A DNA stretch of 7,239 nucleotides, from positions 1 through 7,239 of the forward strand of contig JAEWLD010000215.1 of NCBI GenBank assembly GCA_023393485.1, written 5' to 3'. The stretch's first letter is position 1. Every line of letters begins with the position of its first letter. The DNA comes from Bacteroidota bacterium. GTDB taxonomy: Bacteria; Bacteroidota; Bacteroidia; Flavobacteriales; Flavobacteriaceae. Positions 1 through 6,700 of this stretch are shown one piece after another. Position numbers and translations under genes: made by a program. Below the pieces are notes generated by a model that saw only the letters and a list, made by a program, of their open reading frames with translations, had not been told where the DNA came from and searched no databases.

Positions 1-987
1 GGCTATCTCACACAGACCCAAGATGGCGGATTTGTAATCGCCGGAATATCGAATTCGAATGATTTTGACGCAACAGGAAACCACGGCGACTGGGATATTT
101 TGATTGCCAAGACCGATGCGTCGGGCAATCTGCAATGGAGCAAATCACTTGGCGGAAGCAACCAGGATTTTATCGGCGACATCATTCAAACAGCTGATGG
201 CGGTTATGCAGTCGGCGGAAATACCAGATCGAATAACGGCGATATTACCAGCAATCACGGTTCCAGTGATCAATGGCTCGTAAAACTCGACGCTGCGGGA
301 TCAATCCAATGGCAACAGACTTATGGCGGCACCGGGCAGGATTTTATCGCGTCGGTCGCACAAACACCTGACGGCGGGTTCATTACCGGCGGTTCAACGA
401 TGTCAAACAACGGCGATGTAACGTCCAACATGGGCAGCCATGATATTTGGGTAACCAAATTAAACAGCGCAGGCGCCATTGAGTGGCAATCAACTTACGG
501 CGGGACGGCCAGTGATTACTGCGACCAAATACTCGTTACCGACGATGGCTACATCCTATCGGGCGCCACCGGTTCAAACAACGGAATGGTCAGCGGCAAT
601 CACGGCGGCACCGATGTCTGGGTTTTAAAACTCGACACCGCCGGCGCGCTCGTATGGCAAAAGACATTTGGCGGCAGCGGAAATGAAGAGCTGACCAGTA
701 TTGCTGAAACTGACGGCGGATATGTAATCTCGAGTTCGTCGACTTCGGCCAACGGCGACCTTACTTCTTCTTACGGCTCTTATGATTGTTGGTTTTTTAA
801 AATCGACAGCGACGGTAATCTGTTGTGGCAGAAAAATTACGGCGGGACGCAGCTTGAAATTCCATATCGGGTAATTGCCAGCACCGATGGCGGCTTTGCC
901 TTCGTGGCCGAAACTGCGTCAACCGACGGTGACATTACATCGCTTTACGGCGCGACCGATATGTGGATCGTGAAATTTGCACCCGAC
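1..987 (+). repeat. Tandem protein repeats, about six units of 57-58 codons
   Basis: Unit boundaries set at the GGT/GGS junctions fall near bases 1-159 (partial), 160-333, 334-507, 508-678, 679-849 and 850-987 (last unit degenerate). Units 2 and 3 are the most alike, sharing QDFI, SNNGD and WQ-T-YGGT at the same spacing. The DNA of the units has diverged, so the repetition is clear in protein but weak in nucleotides. This suggests old duplications kept by selection on the fold rather than recent amplification. Confidence 0.85.
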
Positions 988-1239
988 ATTTTGGGCGTTG
1001 CGGACTTTTCGACTGGTTTATCAGTGTATCCAAATCCGGCCGAAAACACCTTGTATATCCAATCGGCTGATGGGATTACTATTGATAAGGTAGTGATCTT
1101 CGATGTCTTAGGGCGACGAGTGCTGACCGAAAATTCTGGTGCAAATGCAATCAATATTGACAATCTTTCGTCGGGCACATTCATCATACAGGCTTTTTCA
1201 GGCAAAGCCGTCCAAACCACAAAATTCATCAAATTGTAA
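1..1239 (+). CDS. Secreted repeat protein with T9SS type A sorting domain (5' end missing)
   Basis: The reading frame is open from base 1, so the N-terminus and signal peptide lie outside the window; 412 residues are visible. Most of the protein is a series of 57-58 residue repeats. Each unit has a T-x-DGGY/F segment, an SNNGDxT-like segment, D-x-W-x-x-K-x-D/N, and ends in WQxTYGGT. They probably form beta-rich, propeller-like blades. After a short linker, residues about 340-412 form a T9SS type A sorting domain: the YPNP motif starts at Y343, followed by a VFDVLGR-like segment, a LSSGTFII segment and a terminal KFIKL. Such proteins are exported by Sec, carried across the outer membrane by T9SS, and then anchored or released. 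No catalytic domain is visible. The substrate or partner is unknown; a cell-surface or adhesin-like role is only a guess. The stop lies 2 bases before the next gene. Confidence 0.9.
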   Translation, partial: GYLTQTQDGGFVIAGISNSNDFDATGNHGDWDILIAKTDASGNLQWSKSLGGSNQDFIGDIIQTADGGYAVGGNTRSNNGDITSNHGSSDQWLVKLDAAGSIQWQQTYGGTGQDFIASVAQTPDGGFITGGSTMSNNGDVTSNMGSHDIWVTKLNSAGAIEWQSTYGGTASDYCDQILVTDDGYILSGATGSNNGMVSGNHGGTDVWVLKLDTAGALVWQKTFGGSGNEELTSIAETDGGYVISSSSTSANGDLTSSYGSYDCWFFKIDSDGNLLWQKNYGGTQLEIPYRVIASTDGGFAFVAETASTDGDITSLYGATDMWIVKFAPDILGVADFSTGLSVYPNPAENTLYIQSADGITIDKVVIFDVLGRRVLTENSGANAINIDNLSSGTFIIQAFSGKAVQTTKFIKL

Positions 1240-1241
1240 TT

Positions 1242-2825
1242 ATGCGCAAAATATTCATCTGGTTTGCCATCGGGCTTTTATTGCTGACCGCAATACTGAG
1301 CTATATCAACTGGAAATTTGTTTTCCTGCTGATTTTCTTCGTGCCGCTTATCGTGATGGGTTTGCACGATATGTTCCAGTCAAAACACGCGATCAGGCGC
1401 AATTTCCCACTGCTTGGCCGCATGCGTTACCTGCTTGAAGGCGTCGGCCCTGAAATGCGGCAGTATTTTGTGGAATCGGATATCAACGGCCGGCCGTTCA
1501 ACCGCCTGCAGCGCAGCCTGGTTTACCAGCGCAGCAAAAAGGAAAACGACATGCATCCGTTCGGGACGCAGCTTGACGTCTATGACGAAGGCTATCAATG
1601 GGTAAACCACAGCATCAAAGCGATTGCGTTTAAGGACATCGACCAGAACCCGAAAGTCAGGATCGGATCGTCGCAATGCTCGAAACCTTACATGGCGAGC
1701 TTGTTCAACATCAGCGCGATGAGCTACGGCTCGTTGAGCAAAAACGCAATCCTTGCACTAAATTCAGGCGCCAAACAAGGCGGATTTTTCCACAATACGG
1801 GCGAAGGCGGATTATCTCCCTATCATTTGGAACCAGGCGGCGACGTGGTCTGGAACATCGGCACGGGCTATTTTTCATGCCGCGATGACGACGGGAAATT
1901 CTCACTCGAGCAATTCACCAAACGCGCGCATTACGACAACGTCAAGATGATCGAAATCAAATTTTCGCAAGGCGCGAAACCTGGTCACGGCGGCATTTTG
2001 CCCAAAGAAAAAGTGACAGATGAAATCGCTGCGATCAGGCTCGTCAAAAAAGGCGGCGACATTCTCTCACCGCCACGCCATTCGGTCTTTACCACTCCGC
2101 TTGAAATGATGGCTTTTGTCCGGACATTGCGCGAAGGTTCAGGCGGCAAACCCATCGGGATGAAACTTTGCGTCGGAAACAGGTCTGAATTCCTCTCGAT
2201 TTGCAAAGCAATGGTCCAGACCAAAACCTATCTTGATTTCATTACAGTTGACGGCGGCGAAGGCGGAACGGGCGCTGCACCGATTGAATATTCCGATCAT
2301 GTCGGCATGCCTTTGCGCGATGCATTGGCCTTTGTTTACGATGCACTTGTAGGGTTTGATCTGAAAGACCAGATCAAGATCATCGCAAGCGGCAAAGTCA
2401 TCAGTGGCTTTGATATCATCCGTGCGCTTTCAATGGGCGCCGACTTGTGCAATTCCGCGCGGGGGATGATGTTTGCCCTGGGCTGCATCCAGGCTTTGGA
2501 ATGCCACGCCAACACTTGTCCGACCGGCGTCGCCACCCAAGATCCGAGATTGACAAAAGGGCTTGTTCCCGAGCAAAAAAGCGTCCGCGTGGCACGTTAC
2601 CAACATGAAACGGTTAAGGCGGCGATGGAATTGATGGCATCGGCCGGCGTCGATCATCCCGATAAAGTCGGGCGCGGTTGTGTATCGATGCGCATCGACA
2701 AAACCAAGATAGCAACATTTGCCGAACTGTTTCCCGAACTCAAAAAAGGCTGCCTGCTCCAGGCCGAAACCGTTCCCGACAACTTGTATTACGATTGGAA
2801 AAAGGCCACGGCCGAAAGTTTTTAA
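1242..2825 (+). CDS. FMN-binding glutamate synthase family protein, membrane-anchored
   Basis: A 527-residue protein matching the FMN-binding, ferredoxin-glutamate-synthase-like domain without the N-terminal glutaminase domain. Two hydrophobic segments (about residues 4-22 and 26-41) suggest a hairpin membrane anchor with the catalytic part in the cytoplasm. Visible family motifs are GEGGLSPYH near 188, KPGHGG around H249, SPPRHS near 275, the FMN-site loop DGGEGGTGAAP at 337-347, and a cysteine cluster C415-x5-C421-x4-C426 followed by PTGVATQDP, the spacing of the [3Fe-4S] ligands in glutamate synthases. The start is ATG, 2 bases after the previous stop, and gives the expected N-terminal membrane segment. 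In full-length relatives this domain reduces 2-iminoglutarate to glutamate. Without the glutaminase, the nitrogen donor and even the substrate are unknown. Its stop is 1 base before the thioesterase ATG, so the two are probably co-transcribed. Confidence 0.9.
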   Translation: MRKIFIWFAIGLLLLTAILSYINWKFVFLLIFFVPLIVMGLHDMFQSKHAIRRNFPLLGRMRYLLEGVGPEMRQYFVESDINGRPFNRLQRSLVYQRSKKENDMHPFGTQLDVYDEGYQWVNHSIKAIAFKDIDQNPKVRIGSSQCSKPYMASLFNISAMSYGSLSKNAILALNSGAKQGGFFHNTGEGGLSPYHLEPGGDVVWNIGTGYFSCRDDDGKFSLEQFTKRAHYDNVKMIEIKFSQGAKPGHGGILPKEKVTDEIAAIRLVKKGGDILSPPRHSVFTTPLEMMAFVRTLREGSGGKPIGMKLCVGNRSEFLSICKAMVQTKTYLDFITVDGGEGGTGAAPIEYSDHVGMPLRDALAFVYDALVGFDLKDQIKIIASGKVISGFDIIRALSMGADLCNSARGMMFALGCIQALECHANTCPTGVATQDPRLTKGLVPEQKSVRVARYQHETVKAAMELMASAGVDHPDKVGRGCVSMRIDKTKIATFAELFPELKKGCLLQAETVPDNLYYDWKKATAESF

Positions 2826-2826
2826 T

Positions 2827-3249
2827 ATGACATTTTCAAAACCCGAAACCATCCGCTTCAAACATGTCGATTATGCCGGCATCGTGTTTTATCCGCGCTT
2901 TCTTGAGATGCTCAACGATCTTGTAGAAGACTGGTTTGCCGAAGCGCTCGAGAGGCCGTTTTCAAAAATGCACCACCATGGCAAAGGCATTCCGACGGTC
3001 GACTTGAACGTGCGCTTCAAAAAACCCGCGCGAATTGGCGATGTGCTTGAAAAATCGCTTTGGGTAATCAAACTCGGCGGCGCGTCGGTCACTTGTGGCT
3101 TTCGTTTTTCGCACCACGATGGATCGACATGCCTCGAAGGCGAAGTGACGTTGGTCAATGTCGGGCTTGACAAAGACGCCGGCGGTATCAGGGCTGAAGC
3201 GTTTTCAGACCAAACCCGCGAAAGAATCAATCGGTACATCGCCGAATAA
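2827..3249 (+). CDS. Acyl-CoA thioesterase, 4-hydroxybenzoyl-CoA thioesterase family
   Basis: A 140-residue single hotdog domain, the usual length for this family. The N-terminal signature RFKHVDYAGIVFYPRF contains Asp15, which aligns with the catalytic Asp17 of Pseudomonas 4-hydroxybenzoyl-CoA thioesterase (motif DPAGIVWYP). A following helix, MLNDLVEDWFAEAL, is typical of the subgroup that acts on aromatic acyl-CoAs. The frame is open upstream to 2719 inside the previous gene, but the ATG at 2827, 1 base after that gene's stop, gives the canonical N-terminus. No membrane segment or signal peptide is seen, so it is cytoplasmic. Its neighbours include a gentisate-dioxygenase-like gene, so hydrolysis of a hydroxybenzoyl-CoA or gentisyl-CoA is an attractive inference. 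A general housekeeping thioesterase is the alternative. Family assignment is firm; substrate is not. Confidence 0.85.
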   Translation: MTFSKPETIRFKHVDYAGIVFYPRFLEMLNDLVEDWFAEALERPFSKMHHHGKGIPTVDLNVRFKKPARIGDVLEKSLWVIKLGGASVTCGFRFSHHDGSTCLEGEVTLVNVGLDKDAGGIRAEAFSDQTRERINRYIAE

Positions 3250-3278
3250 TCCGTAACTTTAGGCCTCAATTTTCATTT

Positions 3279-4259
3279 ATGGAGTTTTCAAGATTCAAAG
3301 CCGCCACGGTTCAGACCTCGCCGGTTTTTCTCAATGTCGAAAAGACGATAGACAAAACGATTTCATTTATAAAGGAAGCGGCCGCCAATGGCGCGCAGCT
3401 GATTGCGTTTCCGGAAGTTTTCATCGCGGGTTACCCATACTGGAACTGGATCATGACACCGGTTCAAGGCAGCGCGTGGTATGAAAAACTTTACAAGGCT
3501 TCGGTTGCAGTGCCATCGCCTGAGATCGACCGGTTGCTTGGTGCCGCAAAAGAAAACAACATCCATATCGTGATTGGAATCAACGAACGCGGCCAAAGCT
3601 ATGGCGAAATCTATAACACGAATCTGATCATAGACAATACCGGAAAACTGATTGGCAAACACCGCAAACTTGTCCCGTCCTGGGCTGAAAAACTGACCTG
3701 GACTTCAGGCGACGGCTCATCATTGAAAGTTTACGACACTGAAATCGGGCCGATCGGAACGCTGGCATGCGGTGAAAATACGAACACTTTGGCGCGATTT
3801 ACATTGCTCTCCCAGGGCGAACTCGTCCACATCGCAAATTATATCTCATTGCCGGTCGCCCCGCCCGATTACGACATGGCGGAAGCGATAAAGATCAGGG
3901 CGGCGGCACATTCGTTCGAAGGGAAATTGTTTACGATCGTGTCGTGTTCAACCATTTCGCCCGAAATTATGGACGCCATGAAGGCCGATGTGCCAAATTC
4001 GACCGAACTATTGACGCGAAAAAATTCGGCTTTTTCAGGATTCATCGGTCCGAACGGCGCGGTTATCGGCCAGCCGCTCGTTGACGATGAAGGAATTGTT
4101 TATGCCGACATCGATCTTGAAAAGTGCATCCAGCCCAAACAAATGCATGATATTCTCGGACATTATAACCGGTTTGACATTTTTGATTTGCGCGTCAATA
4201 CGGCACCGACACGGAAAATCACATTTGTCGATAATCACGAGGAGTTCAACAAAAAGTGA
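3279..4259 (+). CDS. Nitrilase-type carbon-nitrogen hydrolase
   Basis: A 326-residue protein of the nitrilase superfamily with the full Glu-Lys-Cys triad: E46 in AFPEVFIAGYPYW, K130 in KHRKLVPSWAEKLTW (with the supporting E137), and C164 in LACGENTNTLAR. Length and the FIAGYPYW and KLxPxxxEKLxW segments place it in the true-nitrilase branch (nitrile to carboxylic acid plus ammonia) rather than with amidases or carbamoylases. The residue after the nucleophile is Gly, not the Trp or Ala usual in the nitrilase signature. No signal peptide is visible, so it is cytoplasmic. The ATG lies 29 bases after the thioesterase stop. The gap holds TAACTTTA at 3254-3261, one mismatch from the Bacteroidota -7 element TAnnTTTG, so it could have its own weak promoter. 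The substrate cannot be read from sequence. Position beside aromatic ring-cleavage genes hints at an aromatic or arylaliphatic nitrile. Confidence 0.85.
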   Translation: MEFSRFKAATVQTSPVFLNVEKTIDKTISFIKEAAANGAQLIAFPEVFIAGYPYWNWIMTPVQGSAWYEKLYKASVAVPSPEIDRLLGAAKENNIHIVIGINERGQSYGEIYNTNLIIDNTGKLIGKHRKLVPSWAEKLTWTSGDGSSLKVYDTEIGPIGTLACGENTNTLARFTLLSQGELVHIANYISLPVAPPDYDMAEAIKIRAAAHSFEGKLFTIVSCSTISPEIMDAMKADVPNSTELLTRKNSAFSGFIGPNGAVIGQPLVDDEGIVYADIDLEKCIQPKQMHDILGHYNRFDIFDLRVNTAPTRKITFVDNHEEFNKK

Positions 4260-4294
4260 CCGCCCGACCCGATCGACAAAAGCAAATAAAATCG

Positions 4295-4302
4295 TAGATT
4301 TG
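4295..4302 (+). promoter_or_regulatory. Candidate -7 promoter element (TAGATTTG)
   Basis: TAGATTTG matches the Bacteroidota -7 consensus TAnnTTTG exactly. It lies in the 111-base gap between the nitrilase and dioxygenase genes and would give a leader of about 60 bases before the ATG at 4371. No TTG (-33 element) is found at the usual distance upstream, so the promoter is weak, activator-dependent, or a chance match. Confidence 0.35.
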
Positions 4303-4370
4303 AAACAACAACCCGAAATCAACGCCGACTACACTTTTGGCTATTGATTTTCGGCTTTTCGACCCACAAC

Positions 4371-5489
4371 ATGGAAGGAAAATATTCTGATGACGTCATC
4401 GGCCGCGCCCGCGTCAAGGACACGCCCGAACTTGAAGCCTATTACGCCGAACTCGAAACCCTCGGCGCCGGCGCGCTCTGGACCGTCGCCAATGACATTG
4501 AACCGTGGGAACCTCGCGCCAGTTCGGTTCCGATGCTTTGGAAATATGACGATTTGCGTGAGCTTGTGCTCAAATCATCCGAACTCGTAACGCCCGAACA
4601 GGCCGGACGCCGCGTCGTTTACCTGGTCAACGACAAACGCCGCGATGTTTCTGCAGCAGTTGGCTGGCTATATACCGGAATTCAGGTGACGCGACCGGGC
4701 GAAAGCACGTCGGCGCACCGTCATAAAGCTTCTGCCCTGCGCTTTATCATGGAAGGCGAAGGCGGTTATACCGTCGTTGACGGCAATAAAATCACTTTTG
4801 AGGTCAACGATTTTGTGATCACGCCGAATTCAACCTGGCATGAGCACGGCGTGGCCGAAGGCGGCAAAACCTGTATTTGGCAGGACGGGCTCGACATTCC
4901 GCTTGTCAACGCGCTTGAGGCTAATGATTATGCGGTTTTTGACGGCAAGCAACCTTTGGAAAAACCGGTCAATTTCTCACCGATGTCGTTCCACGGATCG
5001 GGCGTGATTCCGGCTGATTTGGTTTGGGACAAACCCTATTCTCCGCTTTTCAAATATTCCTGGAAACAGGTTTATCCGGCGCTTTTGGAAGCCGCAAAAA
5101 TCAGCGAAGGCTCACCGTACGATGGGATTTTGATGCAATACTCAAATCCGCTGACCGGCGGACATGTCATGCAAACATTGGGTGCTCAAATCCAGTTGCT
5201 GCGCCCCGGTGAGCATACCAACGCGCATAAACACACCGGATCATTCGTGTTCCAGTGCGCGAAAGGCAAGGGCTATTCGGTTATCAACGGAAAGCGCTTT
5301 GACTGGAAAGAACGAGACATTTTTTGTATTCCTTCGTGGGCGTGGCACGAACACGTCAATTTATCGGGAACCGAAGACGCAGTCCTGTTTTCGTTTCACG
5401 ATTTGCCCGTGATTGAAAGCCTCGGATTATATCAGGAAAAAGCCTATGAAGAAAATGGCGGGAATCAATTAGTAATCAACAATCAATAA
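4371..5489 (+). CDS. Gentisate 1,2-dioxygenase family bicupin ring-cleavage dioxygenase
   Basis: A 372-residue bicupin, the usual length for gentisate 1,2-dioxygenases, which use Fe(II) and O2 to open gentisate between C1 and C2 to maleylpyruvate. The N-terminal cupin has RPGESTSAHRHKASALRFI with H116 and H118, and TPNSTWHEHG with H157, matching the three iron ligands of this family. The C-terminal cupin repeats the pattern: AHKHTGS (H286, H288) and PSWAWHEH (H326). The ending FSFHDLPVIESLGLYQE is also typical. The frame extends upstream to a TTG at 4344, but ATG 4371 is preferred because it is a standard start and the extra nine residues add nothing recognisable. The last residues (NQLVINNQ) come from AT-rich repeat-like DNA and look like an extension. 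Relatives acting on salicylate, 1-hydroxy-2-naphthoate or aminosalicylate share this fold, so gentisate is the best guess, supported by the downstream FAH and isomerase genes. Confidence 0.85.
   Translation: MEGKYSDDVIGRARVKDTPELEAYYAELETLGAGALWTVANDIEPWEPRASSVPMLWKYDDLRELVLKSSELVTPEQAGRRVVYLVNDKRRDVSAAVGWLYTGIQVTRPGESTSAHRHKASALRFIMEGEGGYTVVDGNKITFEVNDFVITPNSTWHEHGVAEGGKTCIWQDGLDIPLVNALEANDYAVFDGKQPLEKPVNFSPMSFHGSGVIPADLVWDKPYSPLFKYSWKQVYPALLEAAKISEGSPYDGILMQYSNPLTGGHVMQTLGAQIQLLRPGEHTNAHKHTGSFVFQCAKGKGYSVINGKRFDWKERDIFCIPSWAWHEHVNLSGTEDAVLFSFHDLPVIESLGLYQEKAYEENGGNQLVINNQ
5463..5486 (+). repeat. Three AATCAA direct repeats at the dioxygenase 3' end
   Basis: AATCAA occurs at 5463-5468, 5474-5479 and 5481-5486, within an AT-rich stretch that continues past the stop as TAATTAACAATT. 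It encodes the final residues of the dioxygenase. The composition differs sharply from the coding sequence before it and resembles intergenic filler that has become the end of the gene. Confidence 0.45.
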
Positions 5490-5496
5490 TTAACAA

Positions 5497-5537
5497 TTGC
5501 GCGAAGATGCCGGGCGAATGGTTACGATCTTGCGCAA
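5497..5537 (+). promoter_or_regulatory. Inverted repeat upstream of the FAH-family gene
   Basis: TTGCGCGAAGAT at 5497-5508 is the reverse complement of ATCTTGCGCAA at 5527-5537 apart from one extra G at 5503. This gives an 11-base-pair stem with a single bulge and an 18-base loop. It fills most of the 60-base gap between the dioxygenase and the FAH-family gene and ends 12 bases before the ATG. No T-run follows, so it is not a typical intrinsic terminator. It could be an operator, an mRNA processing or stability hairpin tuning the downstream genes, or a small palindromic repeat. No regulator gene lies in the window to pair with it. Confidence 0.5.
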
Positions 5538-5549
5538 CTCAAACAATAA

Positions 5550-6476
5550 ATGAAACTACTTACCTACCAAGCAGCGGCCGACGAACAAAAAATCGGCATT
5601 TTAAACAACGACACCATTATCGATCTTGAGCGTTTCGGGCAGCGTACCAATGTGGAATATCCGAAAACGATGCTCGAAATGATCGATGCGGGCCTGGACG
5701 AAGTCTCAAAAATCAACGACGCGCTCCGCCATGCGAGTGAAAACCTGATTGCAGACTGTTCAATCCCGAAAAAAGAAGTGACAATCCTCGCGCCTATTCC
5801 CAAACCGCGCAAAAACATCATCGGCATTGGCCTCAATTACACCGAACACGTCGCAGAAAGCGCGCGTACGCTGGACACTTCAAAAGAATTGCCGCAGCAG
5901 CCCGTGATTTTTTCAAAACCGCCGACTGCCGTGACCGGAACAAATACCGAAATCATTCTCAACCCGAAACTGACACAACAGCTCGACTGGGAGTGTGAAC
6001 TCGCGGTCATCATCGGGAAAAACGGAAAATACGTCAAAAAGGAAGACGCGCTTGATTATGTCTTTGGCTATACGGTGATCAATGATATTTCTGCGCGCGA
6101 CTGCCGCCGCTCGGGCCAGTGGATCGTCTCAAAAGGCCAGGATACTTTTGCGCCGATGGGACCGGTTTTGGTGACCAAAGACGAGATCGAAAACCCACAC
6201 AATCTCAATTTGTCATTGAAACTCAACGGCGTCGAGAAGCAAAATTCAAACACCAAATTCATGTTGTTCAATATCAACGACCTGATTGAGGATTTAAGTA
6301 CCGTTTTTACCCTTGAACCGGGCGACATCATCGCAACCGGAACACCCGCAGGCGTTGGTGCCGGCCGCAATCCACAGGAATGGATGTGGGACGGTGATGT
6401 TGTGGAGGCGACAGTTGAAGGCATTGGAACGTTGACCAATACGGTGAAGGAATTGACACCCGAAGCCGAAGGCTGA
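5550..6476 (+). CDS. Fumarylacetoacetate hydrolase family protein, probable maleylpyruvate/fumarylpyruvate hydrolase
   Basis: A 308-residue protein with a short variable N-terminal domain (about 1-80) and the FAH C-terminal catalytic domain (about 85-300). Visible motifs are IGIGLNYTEH (H100), WECELAVIIG with metal ligands E148 and E150, VINDISARD with the third ligand D179, SKGQDTFAPMGP (K195, Q197) and the closing ATGTPAGVG loop at 262-270. These are the Mg2+/Mn2+ ligands and catalytic loops of enzymes that hydrolyse C-C bonds of acylpyruvates. It lies 60 bases after a gentisate-dioxygenase-like gene and before maleate isomerase, so the likely substrate is the ring-opening product: maleylpyruvate to maleate plus pyruvate, or fumarylpyruvate to fumarate plus pyruvate. 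The downstream isomerase favours maleylpyruvate. Other FAH members are decarboxylases or oxaloacetate tautomerases, so specificity is inferred. ATG 5550 has no clear Shine-Dalgarno. Confidence 0.88.
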   Translation: MKLLTYQAAADEQKIGILNNDTIIDLERFGQRTNVEYPKTMLEMIDAGLDEVSKINDALRHASENLIADCSIPKKEVTILAPIPKPRKNIIGIGLNYTEHVAESARTLDTSKELPQQPVIFSKPPTAVTGTNTEIILNPKLTQQLDWECELAVIIGKNGKYVKKEDALDYVFGYTVINDISARDCRRSGQWIVSKGQDTFAPMGPVLVTKDEIENPHNLNLSLKLNGVEKQNSNTKFMLFNINDLIEDLSTVFTLEPGDIIATGTPAGVGAGRNPQEWMWDGDVVEATVEGIGTLTNTVKELTPEAEG

Positions 6477-6700
6477 ACTGTACGTAGCGCAGCGAAGTAA
6501 ATTGACAATTGAAAGCAGCGTTAGCGATAGCAGCGGCATCCTTTTGCGGCGCAGCAAGCAAAAGATATAGCGGATAGCGCGGCGGCGGCGAGCCACGCAA
6601 ACGGGGCGCGCAAAATGCGATTAGCTTTTTGGAAGCCGAATGAGATTCGTTTCTTGCGAGCCGGCGAAACGCCCAAATCAAAAATAGAGGAATTAAACAA
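6477..6700. repeat. Intergenic region with repeat-like GC-rich element
   Basis: This 224-base gap holds no convincing gene on either strand. It begins with short, AGCG-rich segments around 6486-6536, then a hairpin whose arms are CTTTTGC (6541-6547) and GCAAAAG (6558-6564), followed by GATATAGCGGATAGCG and a GCGGCGGCGGCG run. A smaller inverted repeat, CGAAT-GAG-ATTCG, lies at 6637-6649. From memory, the pattern of a CTTTT hairpin followed by GATATAGCGGATAGC recurs between genes in flavobacterial genomes; this could not be checked here. No T-run follows the hairpin. TAGCTTTTTGG at 6622-6632 is a weak match to the -7 promoter element, with no TTG at the -33 position. Confidence 0.5.

Noticed and set aside
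160..849. CRISPR-like or DNA satellite array
   Set aside because: The periodicity of 171-174 bases is in the protein; the DNA copies are diverged and lie in one continuous reading frame without spacers.
2719..2826. Upstream start for the thioesterase
   Set aside because: It would add 36 residues that overlap the previous gene and match nothing; ATG 2827 gives the normal hotdog N-terminus.
2430..2861. Minus-strand open frame of 143 codons
   Set aside because: It lies antisense to the well-supported glutamate synthase family gene and shows no recognisable motif; it is a by-product of codon bias on the + strand.
4081..4347. Plus-strand frame of 88 codons across the nitrilase end and the following gap
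   Set aside because: It is a shifted frame over the nitrilase C-terminus and reads into non-coding sequence; no motif supports it.
4344..4370. TTG start for the dioxygenase
   Set aside because: Possible, but the ATG at 4371 is in frame and the extra nine residues show no family feature.
6541..6564. Intrinsic terminator after the FAH gene
   Set aside because: The hairpin is real, but no T-run follows it on either strand.
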